A stretch of DNA of 64,000 nt from Serpula lacrymans var. lacrymans S7.9 (Eukaryota > Basidiomycota > Agaricomycetes > Boletales > Serpulaceae): assembly GCF_000218685.1 (NCBI RefSeq), contig NW_006763310.1:1-64000 (forward strand), written 5' to 3'. Below, one piece after another: positions 20,187-30,332 of this stretch. The notes beneath the pieces are model-generated. The model did no database searches and was not told the DNA's origin. It worked only from the letters and a program-made list of their open reading frames with translations. Position numbers and translations under genes: made by a program. How positions within the stretch are numbered: position 1 is the stretch's first letter; every line of letters starts with the position of its first letter.

Positions 20187-21488
20187 AAACTACATGTGGC
20201 CTAGCATGGTCAAAGACGTACAGGAATATGTAAAATCCTGTCTGAGATGTGCTATGGCTAAGAATTTTCATCAACCGCCGGCCGGTAAACTTATGTCGAA
20301 TCCAATACCAGCTGGTCCCTGGCAGGATATATTGGTTGATTTCACAACAGATCTGCCCAAGTCGAATGGGTATGATTCAGTAATGGTGGTAGTAGATCGC
20401 TTCTCCAAAGAAGTGGTATTCATACCAACCAACAAAACTATTACTGCCGCTGGTACGGCAGATTTATTTAAAGATTTTGTATGGTCCACCCATGGATTAC
20501 CAGAGACGATTATTTCCGATAGGGGACCTCAATTTGCTAGTGAATTTACAAAAGAACTATGCCGGATGCTGGGCATTAAACCTAAATTATCAACGGTGTT
20601 CCATCCGCAGACTGATGGACAAACGGAGACGCTCAATCAGGAATTAAAGCAATACCTCCGATTATTTATTAATGACAGACAGACAGATTGGGCTAAGTGG
20701 CTAAAGATAGCGCCCAGTTCTCATATAATATCAAACAGTCGTCGGCCACAGGAAAGGCACCATTTGAGGTTACGAGATTGTACCTTCCTAGAATTGGTGT
20801 GGAACCTGGCAAGAGCAAAAATGAGGCTGCTGAGAACATGGCCAAGGACATGAAATCTGTCTTAGACAAAACGCACAAGGCGCTATTCAAAACTGCAGAG
20901 CAGATAAAAAACACGGCAGAGCGTAGACGCTCTAAGGCCCCTGACTACAAGGTTGGCAACTTGATCTGGTTAGATACCGACCACTTAAAATTAAAAGATT
21001 GGCAGTCTAGAAAACTGACCAAAAAGTAGATTGGCCCTTACCGGATTAAGGAAGTCAAACCCAATGCAGTGGAGCTGGAACTCCCAAAACAAATGAGGGT
21101 AGTACCCATGGTCAATATTAGCCGTGTGAAACCCTACAAAGGGCCGCTGCCAGGATAGCGTGCAGACAGGCCCGGACCGGTAGTAGTCACCCAGGAAGGT
21201 GAAGAAGAATTTGAAGTCGAACGGGTGGTGGATGCACGCTTGAAGCGTGGAAAAGTAGAGTTCCTAGTACTATGGAAGGGCTATGGAGACGAGGACAGAA
21301 CGTGGGAACCAGAAGCCCATCTGGACAATTCCCGCGACGCTATTTGCAAATTTCATTCTAAGAATCCCTTGGCTCCTAGGAAGCTTAGAGGCATGGATTC
21401 AAAAAAATTTTATTCCCTTTTTGAACCAATGCCCAAAAATTTAACTACTACCTCCGGTATCTGGTCTCGCCTGGAAGTCAAGCCTTAG
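20187..21488 (+). pseudogene. Gy-C integrase with C-terminal chromodomain, frameshifted
   Basis: The zinc-finger end 'SCLRCAMAK' is followed by the DDE core: 'ILVDFTTDLPKSNGYDS' (Asp), 'TIISDRGPQFASEF' (Asp) and 'HPQTDGQTETLNQELKQYLR' (Glu). A frameshift at about 20700 moves to 'PFEVTRLYLPRIGVEPG', then stops at 21027-21029 and about 21157. The chromodomain reads '[20 protein letters not shown]' and '[16 protein letters not shown]' (21225-21320). Chromodomain integrases direct chromoviral insertion to methylated-histone chromatin. Pol ends at 21488 next to a polypurine tract (21489-21499). Confidence 0.9.
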
Positions 21489-21499
21489 AGGGGGGGTAG

Positions 21500-21916
21500 T
21501 GTTACGATAACACAATTTTCGGACCTTTCCTTTGATTTTCATTCTTTTCTTCAACTTTCTTTTGTAGTTTTCACACTCTGTGCCATGCGGCACTTTCCCT
21601 TTTGTTCAAACTCCTCTTTCTCGCGTCACACTGCTTTTTTCTTATTTTTAGCTACAAGTCTCTCACGCAGTGGAGCTGGTTGCACGGGCTGCACCCTATG
21701 ACATCATCAGCCACTGCCTTTAGCAACTGTATAGTACATATGTACAAACAAACCTGTAACAGTATATAAACCCCAATAGATTAAGGAGACTCCTCAGCGA
21801 GTCCTTCTGTTGTTAACCAACAAACTCTCTGCAGCCTGAGGGGTAACCACTCCCCATTCACTACCTTTATAGTGTGTTCCTGTGTGCGCCAGAATAACTA
21901 ACTCTAGGTTGTTACA
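21500..21916 (+). repeat. LTR-1, 3' LTR of Gy-C (417 bp)
   Basis: TGTTACGATAACAC...GGTTGTTACA, directly preceded by the polypurine tract GAGGGGGGGTAG. TATATAA at about 21763 is a likely promoter. It is followed by TSD TTAAT (21917-21921). Confidence 0.93.
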
Positions 21917-22101
21917 TTAATTGCATTTTTGGACCTACAAGACTTTATCAGAATAGTGTATTTTTGTTAATATATTTCTACATATCCACACAAAATATCA
22001 TAACATCATTTTGTAGGTCCAAAATGCAATTAAATATTTTACCTACTTTCAGGCTTTTCCATCAATTATGAGTGTGACAAAAGTTGGTTATGCTTGCTGT
22101 G
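21917..22101 (+). mobile_element. Remaining part of foldback element FB-2
   Basis: Two inverted arms around a loop: 'TTTTTGGACCTACAAGAC' near 21927 and 'TTTTGTAGGTCCAAAA' near 22008, ending TTGGTTATGCTTGCTGTG at 22101. The outer flanks of the rebuilt element read CAT on both sides (3-bp TSD), inside the stop-codon region of a gypsy pol. Confidence 0.65.
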
Positions 22102-22212
22102 ATGGTTTGACTTCCAGGCAAGACCAAATTCCAGTGGTGGTAGTTAGATTCTCAAGCATCAGTTGAAAAAGAGAACCAAAACGTTATGAATCCATACCTC
22201 TAAGCTTCCTAG
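22102..22212 (-). pseudogene. Gypsy pol C-terminal tail (Gy-D)
   Basis: The minus strand matches the last ~110 bases of Gy-C pol ('PRKLRGMDS...', '...SRLEVKP'). FB-2 inserted at its stop codon. The polypurine tract that should follow is at 18431, on the other strand. Confidence 0.78.
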
Positions 22213-22636
22213 GAGCTGAATAAAATGTATGCATCATCTTAGATTTCTCTGAAGGCCTAGGTAAGTTCATTTTCCACTCTACCTCAACCATTACTCATAA
22301 GTGTTTATCAAATATTTACATTATTTGTCAGTGTTAGAAGAGCTACAGAAACAAGCTCCTAGATGGTTTTTGAAAATTTGAAAAGATATATACAATAATA
22401 TTCTGTGAGTAGCCTATCAAAATATTTCAGAACAACAATACTGAACACTACATTACACACAATCAACAGTGTGACTTGCAGTACTTGAAGATTCAGCTTC
22501 TTTGCAGTCGTTGATATATGCATATCCCTATTTGGTTTTAGGAATATACTATAATAGTTTCTCTGACTATGACCTCTGGCTAGGTGTTATATAATAGTGA
22601 ATAGCACTAAGAGAATTCTAAAACTATAATAGAACA
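22213..22636. other. No feature recognised
   Basis: AT-rich spacer; nothing conserved seen on either strand. Confidence 0.5.
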
Positions 22637-23047
22637 TGTAACAACCAAAAGTTAGTTACTCTGGTGTACACTAAGGCACACTATAAAGGTAGTGAAGAGG
22701 GAGTGGTTACCCCTTAGGCTGCAGTGAGTTAGTTGGTATACAACAGGAGGACTCGCTGAGGAGTCTCCTGGATCTATTGGGGTATATATACTAATACAGA
22801 GTGTTTGTACTTATGTACTGTACAGTTGTCCAAAGTAGTGGCTGATGATGTCAGAGGGCGCAGCTCGTGTGACCAGCTCCACTACGTGAGAGACTTTGTA
22901 GCTAAAATAGAAATAAAGGCAGTGTAGCGCGAGAAAGAGGAGTTTGAACAAAAGGAAAAGTGCTGCATGGCATAGTGTGTGAAAACTACAGTAAAAGGTT
23001 GAAGAGGAGAATGAAAATTAAAGGTCCAAAAATGTGTTATTGTAACA
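22637..23047 (-). repeat. Solo LTR-1 (411 bp) with perfect TSD GAACA
   Basis: TGTAACAACC...GTTATTGTAACA. GAACA precedes (22632-22636) and follows (23048-23052) it. Confidence 0.94.
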
Positions 23048-23344
23048 GAACATACTGTATATAGTATCACCATTCTGAAATAATCATGTATGAATGTAAT
23101 ATCTATTATATACTATGATAGCAGCTATAGTAGAGATGAATTGCATATACTATGGAAGTAATACTATAACTGGTATGGTAAACATCTCAAAATAGCCCTG
23201 CTATATAGTGTTATACAATAGGGACTTGTCTGGGTGTACTATAGCCACTATTTTCCACATATAGCACTATAATAGCCACAATAGCTATCAAATAGAACTA
23301 GGTTGTTCCTAGCACCCAATGCTACAACAGTATTTCTGGCCTCT

Positions 23345-23600
23345 ATCTTCACTTTTATTTTCAGACTTTTACTTTTGAAAGTCATGTGACTGGTCACATA
23401 CTATGACATCAGACACTTTACTTACTCATCAGTGATATCATATAGAATATGATAATACACTTACCAAAAATTTACCTTTATTTATATTGACTTTACAGTA
23501 TCACATGTATTTTGGTATATATACCCTTGTAATAGATGGAGACTCCTCAGAAAGTCCTCCCATTGAATTCTGTCAACCAACTAGCTCTTAAATTTGAGTC
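23345..23600 (+). repeat. Divergent LTR-2-like fragment
   Basis: Contains GTCATGTGACTGGTCACAT (compare the paired CATGTGAC/GTCACATG blocks in LTR-2), 'GTATTTTGGTATATATAC' with a TATA box, and 'AGACTCCTCAGAAAGTCCTCC' as in LTR-2. The ends are eroded. The stretch 23048-23344 before it shows nothing. Confidence 0.6.
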
Positions 23601-23645
23601 TACCAACTCACATATTCCTATCACTATTTCTTCTGAGTTTCTTGC

Positions 23646-23990
23646 TGTTACAATACACAATTTTTGGACTTCTAACTTTCAGTCTCCGCAACTTTCTTTC
23701 TCTTTTGGACACTTGTGTCATGCAGCACTTTTCTTTTGTTTCAAACTACACTTGGGCTTTCACTTTCCCGTACTGCACAGCTTCCTTTTATTTTTAGTTA
23801 CAATTCTCTCACATGGTGGAAGCTGGTCACAAGGGCTATGCCCTATGACATCATTAGCCACCACATTTATCAACTTTATAGTACACATGTACAAATAGTC
23901 TATAATAGTATATATACCCCAATAAATCAAGGAGACCCCTCAGCAAGTCCTCCTGTTGATCACCCTCAACTAACTCGGTCCTGTAAGGAA
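23646..23990 (+). repeat. Divergent LTR-1 copy
   Basis: Starts TGTTACAATACACAATTTTTGG and follows LTR-1 blocks in order: 'TCATGCAGCACTTTTCTTTTG', 'ATGACATCATTAGCCACCAC', 'GTATATATACCCCAATA' and 'AGGAGACCCCTCAGCAAGTCC'. Clearly older than the other copies. The 3' end is uncertain. Confidence 0.7.
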
Positions 23991-26349
23991 TCAATTTTTC
24001 TAATTACCTTCCTGCTATGCTCTCTTAATCCCTTCCAACTACTCCTCTAGCTATCAGACTAGAAGTGACTGCTGGAACTCTCTTACTCATTTTTTGTTCT
24101 TGTTATTTTCCTTTCACACTCTTGTTTTGCCATACTTATAACATAGGAGGATTTCCTCCTGCTCACCAAAAGATATCCCAATGGCATAGCTTCAATGAAG
24201 AGCTGTGCACGGGAATGCTTTGGTAAGAGATTAATCAGCAGTATAGACTGTAACTCAGCACCTTCTCGTGGGGTTGCTGATCCAGCCAATTGTATATCCT
24301 TTACTAAGGATTCTTCCTACACGATTAATAATTATGGTAGATCGTATCACTTCTTTCTCTTTTTTTTATTGATTAGTTATCTGGTCAAACCACTTTCTTA
24401 TTCCTTTCTTCTTTCAGTCTGACTTTCACTATTTGCTACATAAGGAGTAAATACTCAATATATCATTTCCCCAGTTCAATATTAGTTTGGATCTGCACCT
24501 ATACCAATAATTTTCAGCAACTTCACTTAGCTCCACTGTCTTGCCTGAAGAACTTGGCCTGATGATAGTTGTTGTTATATAACTTTGTATTTGTTGCCTG
24601 ACAGGTGCTATGCTAAGGGAGTTTATCTACTCTCCCTCACTCACTCCTCTTTGCTTGCTCTCTCTGTATGCCAGAGTATAAAAATTTTGGTTGTAACACT
24701 TTCTGTGTGCACCAGAGTATACAAATTTTAGGGTATTGTAATACCTAAAACCCACACCACATAGATGTACAAAAGTACAATATGCCTGCAACCAAAGCAC
24801 CCATCTGATCTCACACTAGTGAGGGCCAATAATCCACCACATCCACTGTATCTGTTAGGAGTAGCAGGAAATATGGGAAGGATGACTCAAGCTCTAGCTT
24901 GTGATCTGCTTCTTGTGATCATCAATCCTCCTGTGGGTGCTGTATACGTCAACAAGGTGCTCCCAAGAGGAGCTTTATTATGTTTGCAGGTGCCATTGCA
25001 CACACGCACAATTGTGGTGTGTGCACAAAGTATCAACAGTATTACAACAAAGGTGGTTACTTTGGTAGAACCTCTTGTTGTTGTGTGTGCAAGGAGTGCA
25101 AAAAAACACTTCCTCCCATACTGTGGAGTCTCAGTAACACCCACAATCAGAGTTTAATGTATTGTTTGAACCAGTATAACAACCTCAACATTGTGGAGGC
25201 ATGAGCCAAGACAGCCAATATTCTGATAAAGCAGGATTATGATAGAAATAAAGTAAGGGACTCAGTCAATGGATGAAAAGACTGAGTTTTTTTGTAATTA
25301 CCTATAGAATAGAAGTAAGAGACTAATATAATATCAGTATAATTCTGTAGGTATTGTAATATAGAGTCCTTACCTTAATCAATCCTCAGTCAATGGATAA
25401 AAGGTTGAGATGTAAGGATAAATGGAAAAGTGAGTAAGTGCAAGTTTCAAGGAATGCCCAATGTCTGTATTAGGAAGGATATTCATGTGTGTATAGTTTG
25501 CACTACTTATGGCTATTAATGTCTACCTATTGCTCATACTTGCTGTGTGTGGACTGCACACTCACTATATCCTATATGCTGAAACAATTGTGGCCACACT
25601 GGAAGAGCAGGCTCCTTTTTTGCTCAAGTAGGTGCAGGTACCTGCCCCAGCACCTTTGTTGGCTGGTATTCTGACCTACTATGCAGTCAAAAATAATATA
25701 TATATTTAATATATATTATATTTTATCAAAAATCTAGTTGTCCCCAATTGTGGCAAAGCCACATGTTTTATCTAGTAAATAAGATGCTCAAGGTGATTGC
25801 TTATATAATATTGGTAGTTTGTGCATAAATTGTACCACCATACATATACTAGCATTAGTCTACCTTTACACAATATTAATTATTTCATTAAGCATTTAAG
25901 TTAACTTCATGCCACACAAGCTACCCCCCTGAGTAAAACTACACACACCCTATTATTACATGCTAAGTTCCTGGAAACATGGTGTAGCATAGGTAGCCGC
26001 CAGTTGTATTACAAGTGAAGTAGATAAGTAGATGAGAAATAGTTTATTGGGGAGGGTATTTCTTCTGTTATTTAGTTTTTTTGCTTTTTCTCTCACTTTT
26101 TTGATAGTTTTTTTTTTTACTGTATTTTGTTTTCTTGATATGGTTCATCATTTATACCCACTTACCTACATCACTATATATACATAAACTTGTATATTAA
26201 TATCAATATGTTTTTTAAGACCATACAAAATCAGCCTGAGTGAAATTGATATCTATATACAATATTTGAAATATATTCATTATAAGAAAAGTTCACACTG
26301 AGTATCATTATTTACTCAAAAAGTATGTAAATAGTTATAAAAACCCTAC
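23991..26349. other. Unassigned AT-rich region with an LTR-5-like tail at 24630-24697
   Basis: 24630-24697 repeats the LTR-like tail seen at 15979-16057. A short direct repeat 'CTCAGTCAATGGATGAAAAG' occurs at about 25261 and 25385. A cysteine-rich 74-codon plus-strand frame (24980-25204) shows no family resemblance. An A/T tract of about 40 bp lies at 25690-25730. No gene can be supported. Confidence 0.45.
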
Positions 26350-26552
26350 AAACTCATGTATTGTTCTTTAGCTTCTTATTACTTGAATAACCCACTTTAC
26401 TCCTCATCAGAAACCCTTGAGTTTACTACCAGTCCTCTACCTGCTATAATCTCTAACATCTGTCGACCTCAAACTCATTGTACCTCTTACTCCCTGCAAG
26501 TGCAGTCGGAGATAGGTATTGTTTTTGTTATAGTTTAACGTTGCCTCACATA
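26350..26552 (+). repeat. LTR-4 fragment (3' part)
   Basis: 'CCTCTACCTGCTATAATCTC', 'TCTGTCGACCTCAAACTCATTG', 'TACTCCCTGCAAGTGCAGTC' and the terminal 'CGTTGCCTCACA' match the 3' third of the solo LTR-4 at 50527-51223. The 5' part is missing. Confidence 0.75.
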
Positions 26553-27148
26553 AAGCACTTGCATTGGATCTGTGTCAAGGCAGATCCAGTCTCTAGATCA
26601 CACATTGATGACATGTTTGGTTGTTTGCAAGGATGTTATGTGTTTCTTATCTGTATTTCTATTGATAGCTGAGTACATGTATAGACATGTATATACTGAT
26701 TTAGTTTTCATTGGGCATTAGCCCTTGGTAATCAACTTGAACTTGCTGTGGGCCAACCATCCTTTAGGTATTATTTTATTACCATTTTGTCTCTTGTCTA
26801 ACCCTCACTGCCATGTCATATTATTGCCACAGCTATATATGTTGTATTTTGTGTATTAGTTGATAAATTGGTATGGTCGTGTTTTTTGTCTCTTGTGCTT
26901 GAAGATCAATAGCTCTGGCCTGAGGCTCACATTGAGTCTCATCTGCAGAGCCTCATAAAATATCATGTCTTACAAGAAGCAAAATGGGGGCCCAAAAGAT
27001 TACAGTCGCCCTGGCTGTGTGTTTTGGATCAAAATTCAAACAGTACCCTCACTGACATTTTGGAAAGGTAATAAAACTAAGTGAAACTCAGCCCCTGACT
27101 GAGAGGCTATAGAAAGGACTTTGATTATTTACCTACAGTAAGTGAAAC
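26553..27148. other. No gene recognised
   Basis: A sequence like 'AGAGGCTATAGAAA' and surrounding bases (27065-27135) is repeated, degraded, at about 27500-27550, on the far side of the LTR fragment at 27149-27437, so that LTR may have inserted into an older repeat. Confidence 0.45.
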
Positions 27149-27437
27149 TGTTACATACAATACACATTTTTTGGACTTTGACTTTTAGTCTCTCCTTTAA
27201 CCTTCTTTCAGACTCCTGTGTTATATGGCACTTTCACTTTCTCATACTGCACAGCTTTCTCATATTTTCTAGATATAACTCTCTCACACAGTGGGGCTGG
27301 TCACACAGGCTGCACCCTATAACATCATCAGCCACCACTTTCATCAACTGTATATAGTATGCATGTACAAATAGCCTGTAGATGTATAAATACCCCAGTA
27401 GATCAAGGAGACTCCTCCGCAAGTCCTTCTGTTGTTT
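27149..27437 (+). repeat. Divergent, shortened LTR-1 copy
   Basis: TGTTACATACAATACAC at the start, then 'GGGCTGGTCACACAGGCTGC', 'ACATCATCAGCCACCAC' and 'AGGAGACTCCTCCGCAAGTCC', the LTR-1 blocks. It ends about 100 bp early compared with full copies. Confidence 0.7.
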
Positions 27438-27439
27438 AT

Positions 27440-27692
27440 AATAGAACTAAGTGAAAACTACAATAGATGTTAGTTTAAGGTAATCTCTAATAAATGTAAT
27501 ATAATATACCTCAGCCGCTGCCCGAGAGGCTATAGAAATGACTGAGATATTCCTATTATAGTCAGAGGTGCTAATCACTACAGTATAATGACCCCTAGGA
27601 GAACAATGGTGACTCCATGGAGTGGTGGCTATGCTCAATAGAGAACAATGGCTGCTTTAGCAGAGACCAGGTTTATCTGGTTTTGTCACTCC
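27440..27692 (-). other. Possible 3' LTR or 3' UTR of a copia remnant
   Basis: Directly downstream (minus strand) of the copia pol stop lies a purine tract AAGGGGGAGTG and then TGACAAAACCAG, a plausible polypurine tract and LTR start. No second copy of this LTR is in the window, so the boundary is unproven. Confidence 0.45.
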
Positions 27693-28525
27693 CCCTTGAG
27701 TGCAACCGTAGTCCCATAACTTTAGAGAATTTCCAGTGTTTTTCGTGAGTGAGGGGTTTAGTGAGAATGTCAGCAACCATATCTCCTGTAGGAACATATC
27801 TGATTACTGCCTCTCCCTTTGATACTAAGTCATCTCGGATAAAATGATATTTCCATTGAATATGTTTTGTGCGAGCACGGAACTGCGGATCTCGTGTAAA
27901 AATGATAGCTGCTTGATTGTCACAGTGTAATATTGTAGGTCCATTTTGAGCATGTCTGATTTCTTCAAAAAATATCTGAAGCCATGCAAGGTGTTGTCTA
28001 GCATTTCTCAATCCAATGTACTCTGACTCCGCGGAGGATAAAGCTACCATGCTTTGTCTTTTGCTTGTCCAGGATATTGCTCCTCGGATGGTGATAAAAA
28101 CAAAACCTGATGTTGATCGTGACGTGTCTGGGTCTCCAGACCAATCCACATCCAAATATCCATAGAAATCCATGTCCATGGAGACATCTGTGCCATCTAT
28201 TGTAGTTCCACGTCCCTGGTTGCTTTCAGATATCAGAGGACACATTTTGCAGCTTGCCAGTGATGGCTCCTTGGAGCTGAGCTATGTCTGCTTAGTATTC
28301 CAACAACGTAGGCAATGTCTGGGCGTGTTCCAAGCATGGCATACATGAGGGAGCCTACAATTGAGAGGTATGACACTTGACACCCTTCAATATGCATCTC
28401 GTGTTGCACAATATCTTCCCCTGGAGCATTTGCAAGGAGTTTTGATCCATGGGCCATTGGTGTCCATACTGGTTTGCAGTTCTTCATTCCAGTACGCTCC
28501 AGGACTGTGTCAATGTATTGGCGTT
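27693..28525 (-). pseudogene. Ty1/copia pol C-terminus (RT end and RNase H)
   Basis: The minus strand reads 'QYIDTVLERTGMKNCKPVWT', 'GSLMYAMLGTRPDIAYVVGI' (end of copia RT), then in another frame 'DVDWSGDPDTSRSTSGFVF', 'SMVALSSAESEYIGL', 'HCDNQAAIIF' and 'VADILTKPL', the copia RNase H with D, E and D catalytic residues present. Gag, protease, integrase and most of RT are missing; the upstream end joins LTR-3 after about 20 bases. It is a different copia lineage from the elements at 39740 and 52613. Confidence 0.9.
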
Positions 28526-28543
28526 GTCAATGATGAGAACTGT

Positions 28544-30332
28544 TGTTAGAAAAAAACACACACAAAAACAAACTAACACACAATCCTCCCAGATTCCACG
28601 GAACTTGTTTATGGGCTTTGCCTCCTAGAACAGTGGAGTGGTCTGGTTGTTTGTGGGGTGGTACGTATAACAATCCTTCAAAGTAAAACCCAAGAATGTA
28701 TGGGTGTGTGGTTTTGAGGAGGAGGGATAGTTGGAATGCAGAAAGATAAGGGCTTTGTGGCGAGTATAGATGAGCACTACCTTGCTAATTGTAGCACAAG
28801 GTAGGTTTGAGAACGACAAGGATGACAAGGTGACAAGGTTCCCAGTGATAGCAGGCTCCTGACGCACAGACTGTAGTGCTCAGAAGGACTCTAATTGAAA
28901 GGGATGACAATCACTTTCAAAAGTGACGAGTGACGATGACAGCAGTTGACAGTGGTAGCAGTGGGAAGTGTTGTGACCACACTGGATCACAAGTAGTAGT
29001 GAGTAGTGAACTTGAGATTAGAGAAAAAGTCTGGATTGGAGTTCTTGTTCTTTTACAAGGTAATATACAGGGGTTTATATAGTAAAAGAAAAGTAGGCTA
29101 TGCACAGTATAGCTGTGCAAAAAGAATGAGAAAGAACATGAAGGAAGGAATGTACGCTGACGGATCCTGCGTAGGTAGTACAGGATAAGATTGTCAAAAA
29201 AAGGAAAAAAAAGGGATAGAACAATGAATGCTGTGAGTAATGTCACAGGTTTGTACAGCCATAAAGTAAAGTCCAATAGCAAAAAGAGAGCAGGAAATTC
29301 ATGATGTCATGGGAAGATGCAGTAAAAAAAAAAGGGCAAGGCAAAACACTATCAGTATCAACACAGTTCCTTTATTGTCAGTCAGGCATTCTAAAAAGAT
29401 GTGTCCATAAAAATGATTCAAAAATCAAAAATAATTGCACTGTAAATGAATGTTCTGCTGAAAAAAGAAACTGGAGCCACTGGTCCACCACCTAGTCCAA
29501 ATCCGACAGTTCCATGGCCTTACCAATGGACTGTTGTATTGGACCACCTGGTCAAACGAGGGAGGGAGGGGAGTAGTTCCAATTTGGAACAAGTGAGTCC
29601 CAGGCAGCATATGGTAGGTGTAGCTGTAGCGAAGACAATGGACAAAAGATAAGAATGGGACAGTGATGTACATAGGCAACACAAGGGGATGAACCTTCTC
29701 CAGCTCAGAAACTACCAACCCACGCTCCAACCAGGCGAGACGAGCGGCCAATGATTTGATAGTATACAATGGAAGATCGACATCATGAAGATGGACCTGT
29801 TGCCCAATTTTGACCGGCCGCCAAGACTTTGCTGATATCAGCAGTGGCACATGGTGGTTGACGGATCGGCGACAGAAGTGGATAGAGAGTGGTGACATCA
29901 GATATGGTGGGGGAGCAAAGAAGATGAGGAGGAGGAGGCTGGAGGTGACAAGGAGGTGAACTAAAATGGGGATCCAGAGGCAACCGTCAGGTGAGAATAA
30001 AAACGAGAGTAAGTGACCCATGTTGGGGCTAGGCAAAGGAAGGGAAGTGAAGGAAATGACAAAAGCGAGGGTGCAATGCAATTTGTAGCCAGTGGCGACA
30101 CAAAAATTTGCCGAAATGCCGAAATGCTCAAAGTACCGAATAGAAAAGCAAAGGTAAGCGTGACTGGATTGCCTAATAGAGGTGGTGCTGATCAGCCACA
30201 AGTCCGGAAAAGGCAATATTAATTACTATTCCACGTGGCACTGTGCCTGTGTGGCGAAAAGGCGAGTCTTTTTGAATATTTGCTTTATTATTGACACCTG
30301 TCCATGCTACCAATCAACTTTGGTGCATGACA
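28544..30332 (-). repeat. LTR-3, long LTR (1.79 kb)
   Basis: In element sense it runs TGTCATGCACCAAAG...TTTCTAACA and is matched along its whole length, in the opposite orientation, by 49951-52418 (minus the LTR-4 insert). Both copies start and end at the same bases and both are followed by ACAGTTCTCATCAT. The paired boundaries, TG...CA termini and downstream position of the copia remnant suggest an LTR, although 1.8 kb is long for a fungal LTR. A TATATAAACCCC promoter-like block lies near 29075. Confidence 0.72.
29425..30216 (-). CDS. 263-codon open frame inside LTR-3, function unknown
   Basis: The frame is open for 263 codons from ATG 30216. The middle reads 'VKIGQQVHLHDVDLPLYTIK' and 'LAARLAWLERGLVVSELEKV', which look protein-like, and the same amino acids appear in the second LTR-3 copy ('QQVHLHDVDLPSYTIKKLV') although that copy is broken by LTR-4. 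I do not recognise a family. It could be a captured gene fragment or chance. The other copy lacks the start codon region in frame. Confidence 0.35.
   Translation of the reverse strand: MPFPDLWLISTTSIRQSSHAYLCFSIRYFEHFGISANFCVATGYKLHCTLAFVISFTSLPLPSPNMGHLLSFLFSPDGCLWIPILVHLLVTSSLLLLIFFAPPPYLMSPLSIHFCRRSVNHHVPLLISAKSWRPVKIGQQVHLHDVDLPLYTIKSLAARLAWLERGLVVSELEKVHPLVLPMYITVPFLSFVHCLRYSYTYHMLPGTHLFQIGTTPLPPSFDQVVQYNSPLVRPWNCRIWTRWWTSGSSFFFQQNIHLQCNYF

Noticed and set aside
24765..25157. 130-codon plus-strand ORF
   Set aside because: Composition looks random, it overlaps several other open frames on both strands, and no conserved block is visible.
24980..25204. Cysteine-rich 74-codon frame resembling a small secreted protein
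   Set aside because: It lacks a signal peptide, the cysteines come largely from repeated TGT/TGC in GTG-rich DNA, and an overlapping frame is longer. No motif supports it.
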